DNA of 64,000 bases from Branchipolynoe longqiensis (lineage: Eukaryota; Annelida; Polychaeta; Phyllodocida; Polynoidae). Both the position numbers and the translations under genes were made by a program. The stretch spans positions 115,595,430 to 115,659,429 of the forward strand of contig CM059188.1 in assembly GCA_030323885.1 (NCBI GenBank), in the 5' to 3' direction. Shown here piece after piece: positions 1 through 9,493 of the stretch (position 1 is the stretch's first letter; each line of letters starts with the position of its first letter). Below the pieces are notes generated by a model, which saw nothing but the letters and a program-made list of their open reading frames with translations, was not told the origin of the DNA and made no database searches.

Positions 1-507
1 TGAATAACCAGGTGAGCTCTGTATGCATTTTTAAAGGCAAGGATTGAACCCGCTTCTCTGGTTTTGGTTGGGAGCTCATTCCACATGACACTTCCTTTGT
101 AAATCGGAGCTCTCATTAACTTATTTGTATTAGGGTTGGGCACCCCAAGCAGAGTCGATGTCCCCCTTCTCGTTACCCTGGTTGTGCGATCTATGTATTT
201 GTCATCACTCGCACGTTTATACATCAACGTCATTAGGTGTAGGTTCCTACGTACATCCAGAGTGTCCAGCCCTGCTCTGCTATGCATTTCAACCACACTT
301 AGTATCTTGCCTTTGAATACTGTTCTGAGGGCTCTGTTTTGCGTTCTTTGTAATTTGGTCTCTTGCTGCTTCGTTAGTGATCCATAGATGATATCATTGT
401 AGTCTATAATTGGTAATATTGTTGACTTGTACAGCTGCAGCGCAGTATTCTCACTTACATATGTCCTTATTTTTCTGAATGTGTTCATTTTTAGTGCCAG
501 ACTATAT
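1..507 (-). pseudogene. Non-LTR retrotransposon (LINE) RT C-terminal fragment
   Basis: Read on the minus strand, one uninterrupted frame runs from about 507 to the window edge. It has the typical RT thumb and C-terminal region of jockey/CR1-like LINEs: LQLYKSTILPIIDYNDIIYG, then KLQRTQNRALRTVF, and near the end a WNELPTKTREAGSILAFKNA block. The palm catalytic motifs would lie upstream, where an AT microsatellite (507-520) takes over, so this is a 5'-truncated copy. It runs off the window at base 1. The absence of stops suggests a fairly young copy. The clade is inferred from motif style only. Confidence 0.82.
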
Positions 508-719
508 ATATATATATGTGTTGTATAAGCATTATACGAGTATAATTGTCCGTAAACTGATTATCCTCTAAGTGTCCCCTGGTTGCACCATGTTCTGACA
601 CTTCTCAACTACTGACAGTTAACAACTCAAGCGGACTCGGCAAGCTCCCCTCCTTGCCTGGTCCGGCCACCTGGCCTATTCAGCTGTCACGGCTCGGCCT
701 TTCGCCTGTACCACTCGTG

Positions 720-840
720 TGAAAAAGTATATATATATATAATATACCAACAGACAACGATAGATTATATATATTCTGAGAGAAGACCATTATAGCACCA
801 AGTGGTAGCCTGATGGTAGATATATGATATATATAGTCAC
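720..840. repeat. AT-rich microsatellite cluster
   Basis: Short (TA)n runs at about 728-742, 765-772 and 823-834 lie in AT-rich DNA. Bases 540-720 contain a GC-richer single-copy-looking stretch with no recognisable coding signal. Confidence 0.6.
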
Positions 841-928
841 CATACGTGTGCACTCTCACAGGTCGGTACCCATCCTGATGTGTCTTTAGATGTTGCCAGG
901 ACGTAAAACTCCAACAACTAACCTACCA
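841..928 (+). repeat. SINE family A, 3' fragment
   Basis: This matches the end of the abundant SINE family A: CACTCTCACAGGTCGGTACC, then GATGTTGCCAGGACGTAAAA and a CAA-rich tail. The tRNA-like head and most of the body are absent. Confidence 0.7.
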
Positions 929-1162
929 GCAGAAGCTATACATAGATAGCTATGCTCAGTTTTCAAATCTGATAACTTTTCCATCCGATAACTTTGTTTA
1001 TTTGCTCGTTTCAAATAAGACATGGTGTGTAGTATATGACAAGAATGTGCAATTGTGTATTTTGCAAGGCCGATGAAGACAGAAAAAAGTGGTTGCAAGC
1101 TCTCGAAGCAGTTTTTAATAGTCATTAAATGTAATCCACTCATATCTGAGGAATACATGAAT

Positions 1163-1486
1163 AGTTGGTTGGTCGTTAGAGTTTCAAGTCCTGGAAACAT
1201 CTTAGGTTATATCAGGGTGGCTACCGACTTGTGACAGTGCACACTCATGGCAACTTTATCGTGCTTCCCAAGTGGGAGACCACGCCCCCAGCACCATGAC
1301 CTGGTATCCCACTTAGTCACATTATCTTGACACTGAGACAACCAGTCCTTGCCCTATGATAAGTATGCCAAGCACCTGACAAGGAAGCGATAAGTATAAA
1401 GTTTTAAATCATTGGTTTGACTTGACCGGGGTTCGAACCTGTGGGTTCGAATCCCACTATATACCAAAACCGGGAGACGGATGCTT
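1163..1486 (-). repeat. SINE family A (tRNA-derived)
   Basis: This is a near-complete SINE A in reverse orientation. It has the inverted tail, the body (CAACATCT..GGTTATATCAGG, CACATTATC, CCAGTCCTTGCCC) and the tRNA-like head with a GGTTCGAATCCC-type B box around 1430-1455. Its head end is cut by the GC-rich Gag element that starts at 1487. Confidence 0.8.
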
Positions 1487-2246
1487 GATGCACGAAAAGG
1501 AAGAGAGGAAGGCGGGGGTGGAAATAAGGCGTTTTTATTTACGCCTCACAGACAGAGCATACAGAGTAAGGGAGCAACAAGGGTAAATAAGGAATAAGCT
1601 GAGGAAGGTAAGGAAGCTCATGAGGAGCGGAGTAATGAATAAAAGCAATACAGGAGGAGCAGTGAAGAAATGTACATGATAAATAAAGTAATAAAGTTCA
1701 GGCAGAGTAAAAAAGTCTGTGGGTGTTCTGTGAGGGGGTGCCCAGGAGCCCTCCACCAAAAAAGGCGGAGAGGGCTCGCGGCGCGCCCGAGGGGGCGAGG
1801 CGGAGGATGCGGACAGAGAGGAGGACCGCATCAGGGGTCAGGTTCCCTCTGGGGGCGGCGAGCGTACGGGGCCTGCATTGACATGGAGCGGGCGGCCAAA
1901 AAGGAGGAGGCCCGCTCCTTGGCGGGGTCCGGTGAGGAGGTCCGACGAGGGTCGAGCAGGGGGGCAGCAAAATCCTCAGGGCTGGCTGGGGTGGTGGTCG
2001 GGGTCTGGGCGGGCGGGTCGTTGAAGGCGGTGTCGTGAGGGTCGGCGGCAGAGGGTTCCTCGTAAGGCTGGGCTGGGATGTGGTCCGAGGCGTGAGGCCC
2101 GAGGTGATGATCCCCGGCTGGGACTGGGCGGCGCTGCGATCGGTGGTCGCTGGGAGGTTGTCAGTGGAGGTCGCGGGGCTGTCGGCAGTGGTGAGGGTGA
2201 GGCGCCGGGAAGGGCCCCCCGGGCCGGCCGGGGGAAGGCCGGCGGA

Positions 2247-3419
2247 TCAAAAATCCGCCGAGGTGGGGGAGGTCTGGCGCTCACGGGCTTGTTTTGTCAT
2301 GCAATCGGCCTCGCTGTGCATGGTTAAGACGCGCCTCACGTTGGCGCAGTAGGCGCAGACGTGACGGCGCCTGTCCCCCGCCTCGCTGTGGGCCTCCCCG
2401 ACGGGGGCCCGATCGCACGAGGTGGGGTCGCGGTTCCAGGCCGGGCAGGGGGCCCCGTGGGTGTGCCTGTCGTAAGTGACGCGGGCGTCGGCTTGGACTC
2501 GGGGGAAGTGTGGGCCTCGGTGGAGAGGGTCGAGTGGGCGGGCGGGGGTGCTGGCGGCTTGGTGGTCGGGCATGGCAATGCACTCGACTCTCAGGAGGTT
2601 AATGGCTACTGGGTCATGCCACCCGTGGGGGAGTCGACCGTCCGCGATCCAGGTGAATACGGTCTCTGAGTACCGACGGGCGGTCGCCCAGGGGTAGATG
2701 AGGTTATCCCGGGAGACTGTGAGGTGGTGGTGGTGTAGTCCCTGGGCGGAGTGGGCGGGGAAATCGGGATGGTCGATAAGGGTGAGAAGGGCGAGGGCGT
2801 ACTCGTCCTTCGTTGCCTCGCCCCTCTTCACCGGGGTTCTTTCCGGCCCCCTCTGTACCAGGTCGGATGGAAATATGTAGTCGACCGGGACACCCTGGCG
2901 CTTCACGGAGCGTCGCGCCTCGGCGGAGGCCAAGATGTCCCGGACGGCGTCGGCCGCGGAGACGGGGCTGTGTCGGGTGGGTTCCTGTTGGTAGGCCCGC
3001 GATGTGGTGGGCGCGGCTTGTGTAGCGAGGTGGCGGTACCTCTCGTACTCCGGGTGCGCCGCCCCGGGGAGGGTCGCCTGAGGCGGCGGCGGGGGGCGGC
3101 CTGCGGCAGTGGTGCGCGCCCGAGGCGGTGGGGCCTCGGCGGGGCGGGCGGCCAGGGTGGGCGGCGGGGCGGTCTCCAGGGCGTCCATCCGGGCGTGAAT
3201 GTCGGCTGCAGATTGGCGCACCTCGGCGGAGGTCTGGCGTTGCTCAAGCTGGATGAGCTGGAGTGCCTCCAGTATTGCCGAGATCTCGGCGCCCGAGGTG
3301 CGGTCCGAGGGCGCCGCGGGGGACGCCGGAGCGGAGGCCTGGGAGTCGTCCCGCCGGGGCGTTGAAGATGGCCCCGGGGTGCGGGAGCCCTTCCGTCCTC
3401 GTCCCTTCCCTCGAGGCAT
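2247..3419 (-). CDS. Gag-like ORF1 protein of the GC-rich element
   Basis: An uninterrupted 390-residue frame starts at MPRGKGRGRKGSR; I chose this Met because the second copy begins MPQGKGRGRKGSR. The order is a basic N-terminus, a Pro/Ala-rich region, a short predicted helix rich in Gln/Glu, a Pro/Arg linker, and a conserved core (RDILASAEARRSVKRQG, YPWATARRYSETVFTWIADG). A C-terminal Cys/His cluster follows, with CPAWNRDPTSC, then HVCAYC, then HSEADC. The cluster resembles the zinc-binding end of ORF1 (Gag) in DIRS/Ngaro-type retrotransposons, so an RNA-binding particle protein is likely. The frame stops at SADF just after the Cys/His cluster, where the second copy reads on because of a longer C tract. 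Family assignment is by motif only. Confidence 0.7.
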   Translation of the reverse strand: MPRGKGRGRKGSRTPGPSSTPRRDDSQASAPASPAAPSDRTSGAEISAILEALQLIQLEQRQTSAEVRQSAADIHARMDALETAPPPTLAARPAEAPPPRARTTAAGRPPPPPQATLPGAAHPEYERYRHLATQAAPTTSRAYQQEPTRHSPVSAADAVRDILASAEARRSVKRQGVPVDYIFPSDLVQRGPERTPVKRGEATKDEYALALLTLIDHPDFPAHSAQGLHHHHLTVSRDNLIYPWATARRYSETVFTWIADGRLPHGWHDPVAINLLRVECIAMPDHQAASTPARPLDPLHRGPHFPRVQADARVTYDRHTHGAPCPAWNRDPTSCDRAPVGEAHSEAGDRRRHVCAYCANVRRVLTMHSEADCMTKQARERQTSPTSADF

Positions 3420-3530
3420 GGTGTAAGTTGAGTGGAGCAGCAATCCGAGGTGGACCCAAACAGTAGAAAAAGGGCAGAGAGCTGGGAGACGGCAGGAGGG
3501 CGAGTGCCTGAGGGAGGCCGGCGGGCGACC

Positions 3531-3537
3531 TTATAAG
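3531..3537 (-). promoter_or_regulatory. TATA box of GC-rich element
   Basis: TTATAAG lies in the GC-rich leader of the minus-strand element, about 112-118 bp upstream of the ORF ATG, at the same place as in the second copy (60059). The conserved position supports a real Pol II promoter. Confidence 0.5.
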
Positions 3538-3769
3538 GGGAGAGGGACGGGCGACAGCAGGTGAGGTGTGAATGCTGCCGGCCCGGGGGAGGGCGAGGGG
3601 TGGCGAGCAGCGGGCGTCGGGTGAGGCGCGAGTGCTGCGCGACGCGGGGGGCGGGGGAGGTGGCGGCGCGCCGCGCCGTCTGCCGAGGTGAGAAAGCAGC
3701 ACGACAGCGCGGGGCGGGGGAGGGTCTCTTTCTCTCCTCGCATCAAACGCAATGCTTCGCATTACGACC

Positions 3770-4125
3770 AAAGCTGCATAGTCCGATCGTTTTGAGTTTC
3801 TATTTTTTTCTGAGATAAACATATAATTTTGGTCTTTCTACTATACCTTACTTTAGTTTGAAGTAAGTTTTATTTTTAATGGCTAACCTTTGAGGTATTT
3901 GAAGTGCTAATATGCTAAATTAGTTTTGGCAAGCATGCCAAAACTCTGACACCATAGGCTTCTGCAGTAACAGGTTCTATTAAATTGCTTCAGTATTCCC
4001 TTCTAGGTGCCGACAAAAGTTTAATAAGTGCACCATATATAAGTTAGATATGTAGAATCAAAACTAGATAACGTTTTTGGTTTTAAAAATTTGAAGTTGT
4101 TATCGGACTATGTAGCATTACCTCA
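3770..4125 (-). mobile_element. 355-bp TTAA MITE (family D)
   Basis: This member of family D has ends AAGCTGCATAGTCCGAT and the inverse ATCGGACTATGTAGC. The body contains the family's shared blocks, including CCATAGGCTTCTGCAGTAAC. The left TTAA is lost where the Gag element abuts. The family has no coding capacity. TTAA at the outer ends and purine-starting termini suggest Kolobok-like or piggyBac-like mobilisation (inference). Confidence 0.75.
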
Positions 4126-4140
4126 TTCAGAAATAGGGTC

Positions 4141-4239
4141 AGGTGAGTGCGCACTGTCACAAGTCGGTACCCAACCTAATATGACCATCGATGTTGCTAG
4201 GATGTAAAACCCCACAAACAAACAAAACAAATAAACCAG
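4141..4239 (+). repeat. SINE family A, 3' fragment
   Basis: This contains GTGCGCACTGTCACAAGTCG, GGTACCC, GATGTTGCTAGGATGTAAAA and an AAACAAAC-rich tail. It is a 5'-truncated SINE A. Confidence 0.7.
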
Positions 4240-4380
4240 GACGGGATGGAGCTGTCACATTGCAATGTTAGAGATAATAGAGATAGCAGGAAAGCAACTG
4301 ATTTGATATAGCCACCCAGAATGTGTATTAAGAGCGCTTCTCAAATGAGCATGCCATCTGAGAGCTTAACATCTACTCAC

Positions 4381-4740
4381 GCGGAGACCAGACGGGGTGG
4401 CCGAATGAGTTGAGCATCCGTCTCCTGTTTTGGGAGATTGGGGGGATCCGAACCGATGGGTTCGTGGGTTTGAATCGTGGTCGAGTCAAACCAATGACTT
4501 TAAAATTGATATTTTTCGCTTCCTAGCCAGACGCTCGGCATTAATAGGATAGGGCAAGGACTGGTTAGCTCAGTGTCGGGATAATGTGACTGAGTGGGGT
4601 ATCAGATCATGGTGCCGGTGGCCTGATTTCCCAGTGGGGCAGCAGTAAGTAGTCGCCATGAATGCGCACTGTCACAAGTCGGTACCTGTCCTTATATGAC
4701 CTTAGATGTTGCTTGGACATGAAACAACAAGAAACAAGCA
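4381..4740 (+). repeat. SINE family A, full length, with 10-bp TSD at a splice site
   Basis: This complete SINE A has a tRNA-like head (GGTGGCCGAATGAGTTGAG as A box region, GGTTTGAATCGT as B box), the conserved body and a CAA-rich tail. It is flanked by the perfect direct repeat ATCTACTCAC at 4371-4380 and 4741-4750. On the minus strand that repeat reads GTGAGTAGAT, exactly the first ten bases of the intron after the PDE8 exon at 4751-4808. The SINE is antisense to PDE8 and duplicated the 5' splice site. Confidence 0.9.
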
Positions 4741-4750
4741 ATCTACTCAC

Positions 4751-4808
4751 CCGGTTAAATCCTGCTTGCAGTAGAGGTAGTATGGAAGGCTCCTCCTTAT
4801 CACCGGTC
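4751..4808 (-). CDS. PDE8: PDE8 exon (REC-like domain, later part)
   Basis: On the minus strand a 58-nt exon lies between a good acceptor (TTGTACTTTCAG) and a consensus donor (GTGAGT). It encodes one base completing a codon, then TGDKEEPSILPLLQAGFNR. This matches the PDE8 region that in vertebrates reads roughly DDHEEASVLPLLHAGFNR, near the end of the N-terminal receiver-like domain. PDE8 hydrolyses cAMP to AMP with high affinity; the PAS and catalytic domains would be encoded downstream, outside this window. It starts in phase 2 and ends in phase 0. A SINE A begins ten bases into the following intron. The upstream exon found is at 28330-28520, so one short exon between them is expected. The protein match is from recognition, not alignment. 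Confidence 0.85.
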
Positions 4809-4809
4809 C

Positions 4810-5175
4810 TGAAAGTACAAGCGCAGCAAATTATTACGCAGGAACCATTATCGTCCCTTCCCACCACCAACAATGGGATTCCTCATTCCTGACACCAATG
4901 AATAAATTGGTTGGTTTACTACAGAACAATTCAATAGTCCAGATATCTTGACTTACTAATAAAGAAATACCCCAACTAACACCCAAATTGTACTGCGTAC
5001 TAAAGAACATAATACATCTGTATCTGATCACATTGAATTACGACTAAGTGGTTATCGGTAGTAGGATCTATTGAATTGTAAATCCTAGATCAACACCTAA
5101 AACCTTGCATTTAATTCTAAAACGATTTAGTGTACCTCATACTCATTATTTATTGCATTGTATACACTTTAAGTC
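4810..5175. other. PDE8 intron, unassigned AT-rich sequence
   Basis: No convincing coding exon or repeat family was recognised between the exon acceptor and the V-SINE tail at 5176. The sequence is AT-rich with scattered short homopolymers. Confidence 0.5.
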
Positions 5176-5222
5176 AATGTGCTCTAGAGGCGTTGTTAAA
5201 TAAAACAAACTTTCCTTTTTTT
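5176..5222 (+). repeat. V-SINE-type SINE, 3' tail fragment
   Basis: GTGCTCTAGAGGCGTTGTTA followed by AATAAAACAAACTTTCC is the diagnostic 3' end of the third SINE family in this window (full copies at 8378 and 44918). Confidence 0.7.
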
Positions 5223-5482
5223 ATACACTTTAATTTCAGAATTTACTTCACATTTCAATTTACTATATAAACCATGTAATAAATGTGTGTACATACATAT
5301 ATATGTGGAACAGTTACTCTCAGAAAACCAGTGCCACCGCAGTGACAAAAGATATACATGAATAAAATTAATTTACCACAAAAACACCAAAAGAACCATT
5401 ATAACACAAACACCAGTTTCCAGTAATTAAAGTTGCATAATCCGATGAAAGTATACACTTTAACAAAAATCAGAGCACTTGC

Positions 5483-5845
5483 TTAAGCGGCTGACACACA
5501 TCACCGGATTGAGCAATGGACAGAATTGTCTAGTCCAGTGGTGTTCAGGCGTGATAAGTATCAAAATGTATTAAAATCTGTCAAAATGTTGTGATATTGG
5601 GTCAAAGGCTGCCGGATGAATGGACATGAAACGGACATGAAACGGACATGAAACGGACATGAACGGATAGCCAATGCACGAAACAAACTCAAACCGGACA
5701 AGAACCATAGACGCCAATCCAGCGGGATCCGTTCCAAGTTTTGTGCATGTTCAAAACTTGTACGGACACAAATCAGACTATCAACAGACTTTGTTCGGTT
5801 TCTTTCCAATTCCTCCAATCCGGTGATGTGTGACAGCCACTTTAG
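5483..5845. mobile_element. Palindrome-core MITE (family P, CGG type), copy 1
   Basis: The ends are inverted: CACACATCACCGGATTG at about 5495 and its complement ending TGTGTGACAGCC at about 5838. Inside are tandem GGACATGAAAC units (5622-5665) and the family's conserved near-palindrome at 5736-5759 (AAGTTTTGTGC.. mirrored ..CAAAACTT). No coding capacity. Related to copies at 16223, 22335 and 37248. Confidence 0.75.
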
Positions 5846-6628
5846 ATTTGAATCAACGTATCTCACAGTGCATTTAGTGAACATGTATTGTTGCATAGCA
5901 TAGATATTAAGTCGATTTAATGGAACCTGTCACTGAACCATCCAACAGCAGCCCAACATAATTTTGTATGTTTTCACTCCAAATATCCCCAAAGTTGCCA
6001 ATTCATTATCAAACTTACTACAACATTGAAGTAAATTGTATTATAACCTCAAATGGGTCCTGTAATGTCTTCTAATTTCTACACCAGGTGGTGCGTGGCC
6101 TGTTCAAATAGTTCTAAGTTCTCCTACACGTAGTGCATAGTACCAACTGTTGCTTACCCTACTGTCCCAGTTTATGTTTTGTGAAGTGTAACTAGTTATA
6201 CCAATATTATTTGAGCAAAGGTAATGGTTATTTGCAGGTGATACTATTTGAAGGAATAGTGTATCCTGTGTATTCGCAGCAATATGCCTTGTTGTAGGTG
6301 GAGCTGCCTGAGGGGGCGGGGGCAGCCCGCATCCGGCCTGCAAGAAAGCAAGGCAGACCTACGTGTGTTTACGCGCTACTGCCTCCAGAGGGCAGGAAAA
6401 TGTGCTTCATAATAAACGGAGTGGCCTTTAGAGGTACTAGCGCGACTAATACTCATCCAACTATATCCAATTATGTTGCGTTCAATTGTGATGATGCAGA
6501 GCGTACAACAGAATAGGAAGGAGTAATTAAGGTGTCATTTAGTAAGTCAGTGCAACTGACACTGGTCAACATCCGGTGGAGGCGAGGTGGGATGAGATGG
6601 CGCTACCTGTACTGTGTTGTGTCTTATC
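5846..6628. other. Unassigned intronic sequence
   Basis: No exon or known family identified. A block at 6543-6617 (CAACTGACACTGGTCAACAT, then CGGTGGAGGCG) recurs at 36335-36410, so it belongs to an unnamed dispersed repeat. The rest appears single-copy within the window. Confidence 0.45.
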
Positions 6629-6875
6629 AAATTGATACTTATCACTTCCGAGCTTGGTGCTCGGCATTAATAGGATAGGGCAAGGACTGGTTAGCTCAGT
6701 GCAGGATAATGTGAGTGAATGGGATATCGGGTCATGGTGCCATCAGCCTGATTTCCAAGTGGGGCAGCACTATGAAGTCATGAGTGTGAACTATCAGGTC
6801 AGAAGTCGGTACCTGTCCTGATATTACCTTAGATGTTACCAGGAAGTAACACTCCAAGAACCAACCAACCAAATC
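6629..6875 (+). repeat. SINE family A, head missing
   Basis: Body and tail of SINE A starting at AAATTGATACTT, through GGATAGGGCAAGGACTGG and CTTAGATGTTACCAGGAAGT to an AACCAACCAACC tail. The tRNA-like head is absent. Confidence 0.8.
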
Positions 6876-7404
6876 ACTTATCTTACTGCTTCTTATAGCA
6901 CAAGTTGTATCTGCTCTGATGTTAAAATATATGTTAGCATAAATGCCACTGTGTAAACACAATTCAGATCGGAAACACATGTAGGGGAGGAAGATCTAAT
7001 AACATGAAATGTTAGTCGATGGCGGTCTCAACAACTCTTCGTACTCACTACACTTCAGGCGGATCCTGACAATTGTCTGCCAGTCCCAACCTTTAAAGTG
7101 TACTCAAAACAACTCATAAGGAAGAGGGGGAAGACAAGTCACGCAAGATTGACAGTGATAAGGTTGAGCGTTATTGGCTACAACTCTTGTTCACCTACTA
7201 GTGACCTGCCACCCTGACTCACTTACAATCTGCTACACACACCCACATGGTTCCTGCTTGGTCAATCAAAATCAGTGCCTACAGCCCCTTGAACGTGAGG
7301 TTGTTGCACACAGCTCCATGGTGAACTGCTTCTTTCAGTACTTCTAGAGTGAGTGTCTGTCTGCATAGCAAGTGCAAGGAGTCTGGGCTCACACAGCAAA
7401 CCAA
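6876..7404. other. Unassigned intronic sequence
   Basis: About 530 bp with no coding pattern or family similarity that I can recognise. Confidence 0.45.
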
Positions 7405-7407
7405 TCA

Positions 7408-7620
7408 CACACCATGTGCAGCCTGGGAGGGACACCCGTCAGTCAACCCCAGTGCAGGTGGTGTCCATAATGTATGCAGAATGGCTGGTGTGCTTGACCA
7501 GCAGTCCTGTGGTAACCCCTGGTAACAAGTAGTCGCCATACAGTTACAGGAAATATAAATAGATGCTCCCACTCCATTTGCACGCTTCCTGGTGCATGGA
7601 GGGAGCATTTCTGTAATAAG
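7408..7620 (-). repeat. Dispersed repeat R, copy 1
   Basis: The reverse complement matches 29655-29872. Shared blocks include the CCAGCCATtctGCA..ATTATGGACACCACC stretch, a GCACCAG..GTGCAA end and a TTACAGTTACA-like run. It is a moderately diverged dispersed repeat of unknown class; no coding signal is seen. Confidence 0.55.
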
Positions 7621-7879
7621 TAAAAGTATCTGCATATCTGGACATCATACCACAATCACGGTCACTGCATGTCATAACATTTATATGCAGCATTCTTATC
7701 TCACACAGTGAGTGGGCAACCATTGCATCCTATTACATAACAATGGTCCCCAACTCCGTCGCCCGAGATATTGATATTTTTCCCAACTCATCTACCATGA
7801 CTGAAAGACTGTATATTTTTACAAATATTTTGCTGTGGTTAGATTCTTTGACAAAAAGAATAGAAAGCAACATCTGAGG

Positions 7880-7975
7880 TATTATCACTGGTTTGACCCA
7901 ACGGGGAACCGTACTCCCGATCTTCCGCACGCGAGGCCCGCGCTCTACCGATTAGGCCACCGCGCCTGGTGAAGG
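7880..7975 (-). repeat. SINE family A, tRNA-like head only
   Basis: This is an inverted tRNA-like head: the complement contains GTGGCCTAATCGGTAGAGCG (A box) and GGAGTACGGTTCCCC (degenerate B box). The body is missing. It resembles a tRNA, but the flanks match the SINE head, so it is not called a tRNA gene. Confidence 0.75.
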
Positions 7976-8018
7976 TACACGTAGTTCGGCTGTAATGCCG
8001 ATAATAGTATGGAACTAA

Positions 8019-8078
8019 GTTGGTTTGTTTGTTTTATGGAGTTTTACATCCTGGCAACATCTAAGGTCATGAAACTGA
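8019..8078 (-). repeat. SINE family A, tail fragment
   Basis: TTGGTTTGTTTGTTTT then TTTTACATCCTGGCAACATC is the inverted 3' end of SINE A. Confidence 0.7.
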
Positions 8079-8377
8079 GTGTTTGCCTGCTGATTAATAC
8101 TGACAACCACATTCTCAAATGTGTCTGCTTATTTCAATGAGCTTAATTGGGAGTGCAATTGTTACGTTCTTAGCAATTTCCGGTCTTCCTGACATAGAGA
8201 AATGTCACCAAGGAAGCAACTTTAAGGTGAGACTAATTAAAATATTGTTAATGAAAAGAAGAAAATGGTGCCGAATGAATTAAGTGTGGCATCTGTGTGC
8301 AGTGTCCCTTTGTGTTCATACAGTAAAAACATCCGGTCCTGATCGCCTAATAAGTTGAACGCTAGGTTCCCATGTGG

Positions 8378-8717
8378 GGAGCGGGACGTAGATCAGGTGG
8401 TAGCGTGTCCACCTGAGAAGGTGTCGGTCATCCGATCAATCCTGCTCAGTGGACACATTTGCAATTTGGGCTATTTTCCATTCCAACCAGTGGTCCACAG
8501 CTGGTTCATCAAAGGTTGTGGTATGTGCTGTCCTGTCTGTTGGAAAGTCCATATAAAAGACCCCTTGCTGCTTATTTGAAAGCGTACCCTATGTGGCAGC
8601 AGCAGGTTTCCTCCAAAGAAATATGTCAGAATGACCAAATGTTTGACATCCAATAACCAATGATACAAATTGATGTGCCCTAGAGAGGGTGTTAACTAAG
8701 ACAAACTTTCCATTTTT
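8378..8717 (+). repeat. V-SINE-type SINE, full length, 15-bp TSD
   Basis: A complete copy starts at GGAGCGGGACGTAGATCAGG, with a Pol III A box region (TAGATCAGGTGG) and B box (GATCAATCC). The body contains CCATTCCAACCAGTGGTCC, ATATAAAAGACCCCTTGCTG and GGTTTCCTCCAAAGAAATA, and the tail contains ACAAACTTTCC. The perfect 15-bp repeat TAGGTTCCCATGTGG flanks it (8363-8377, 8718-8732). The target is itself a SINE A-type head (8341-8377 plus 8733-8780). The body resembles V-SINEs widespread in molluscs (RUDI-like), which is the main basis for the organism guess. Confidence 0.88.
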
Positions 8718-8929
8718 TAGGTTCCCATGTGGCAGTGCGTGAGTTCGAACCCCAACCGAGTCAAATTAATAAAGTATTAAAGTCTCCTCACAGGTAGGAT
8801 CAGCAAATCAATGATATCGTCTAACTTATGGTAAATGTCTATTCTCCAGTCTACATGTACAAAATAAGATCCCCATTTTATTTGTAATGCCTGATTTTAA
8901 CCTGCTATTGTATATATTGTTCATACCAT

Positions 8930-9012
8930 CTCATCATCGTATCCATAAATAGTACATATGCGCCATAATTGCTAAGGCCGGAAGACCAGCTCCTCGGTGC
9001 TGAAAAAAGATA
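8930..9012 (+). repeat. LINE 3' UTR end, short fragment
   Basis: GGAAGACCAGCTCCTCGGTG then CTGAAAAAAG resembles the 3' end hairpin seen at 40405-40445 and 54594-54625, where it precedes a poly(A). It is probably the 3' end of a CR1/jockey-type LINE; the 5' limit is undefined. Confidence 0.4.
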
Positions 9013-9071
9013 TCCTTCAATTTTGGCACATCATGTTGCTCAATTATCGTGAGACTGAGCCAACCAGTTCT

Positions 9072-9122
9072 TTCCGAGTGGTAGCAACAAGCATCCATTT
9101 TGTATTTGCTGGTCCATAATCT
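9072..9122 (-). other. Candidate PDE8 exon lacking a canonical donor
   Basis: On the minus strand, after the acceptor TTACAGTTTTTCAG, a 51-nt stretch supplies one base finishing the Arg codon left open by the 191-nt exon. It then encodes DYGPANTKWMLVATTR and leaves two bases that would pair with the first base of the 58-nt exon to make Lys. The strand-like MLVATTRK resembles the ILAVVSR position of PDE8. However, the next bases are AG, not GT, and a SINE A-like fragment (9030-9071) begins right there. It may be a damaged exon, a pseudo-exon or coincidence. Confidence 0.3.
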
Positions 9123-9203
9123 CTGAAAAACTGTAATCCTAAAATCTGAAAAGATAAAAGAAAGCTTTTTTTGTTCATTCAGCAGATAAATAAGTTATAA
9201 TAT

Positions 9204-9493
9204 TGTAGTAGTCCAGACATGAGCTCCACTAACATACAGTGGCAGCAAGGACTGCTCCATCACCGTTGCAGTTTACAGCGATAGGTGACGGTACAGCTAG
9301 CGTAACCCCCCCCACCTGCGGAAGTTGAAGTGGGACCAGGCAGGGCAGCGGTGGGTCACTTGATCGTGGATGCCGCAGTGAGCGGAGAATAAATAAAACT
9401 AAGAAGCAAGCGTACTCGTTCTCCTGCCTGCTTGGGGGGGGGTCTACAGCATGAGGGTCAAGTTCCGGGTGGCCGACAAGGGGCCCCATCACA
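9204..9493 (+). repeat. LTR-like sequence, copy 1
   Basis: Starts TGTAGTAGTCC and ends CATCACA (TG..CA). It contains AATAAATAAA (9390-9399), which could be a poly(A) signal. It shares the start, the interior GTGGGACC..GGC blocks and the end with 15336-15672. The flanking 4-mers ATAT/GTAT match at three of four positions. No internal retroelement region is attached, so a solo LTR is the simplest reading. Confidence 0.45.

Larger units (their letters stand above)
1487..3769 (-). mobile_element. GC-rich Gag-only element, single A-ORF-B unit
   Basis: This is the minus-strand relative of 59826-62644. Its 5' end (at 3769) carries the same terminal hairpin with one mismatch, then the GC-rich leader and TATA box. 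The ORF follows, and the 3' end at 1487 is the same GCATC terminus with an upstream AATAAA. Unlike the second copy, no A2-B2 block follows, so this is one A-ORF-B unit. Its flanks are SINE A (left) and a 355-bp MITE missing its first bases (right), so they do not obviously rejoin. It is clearly more diverged than the second copy. It may be a recombined unit of a split-direct-repeat YR retrotransposon (inference). Confidence 0.75.

Noticed and set aside
886..1200. 104-codon minus-strand ORF
   Set aside because: Both ends are SINE A sequence and the middle has no recognisable domain.
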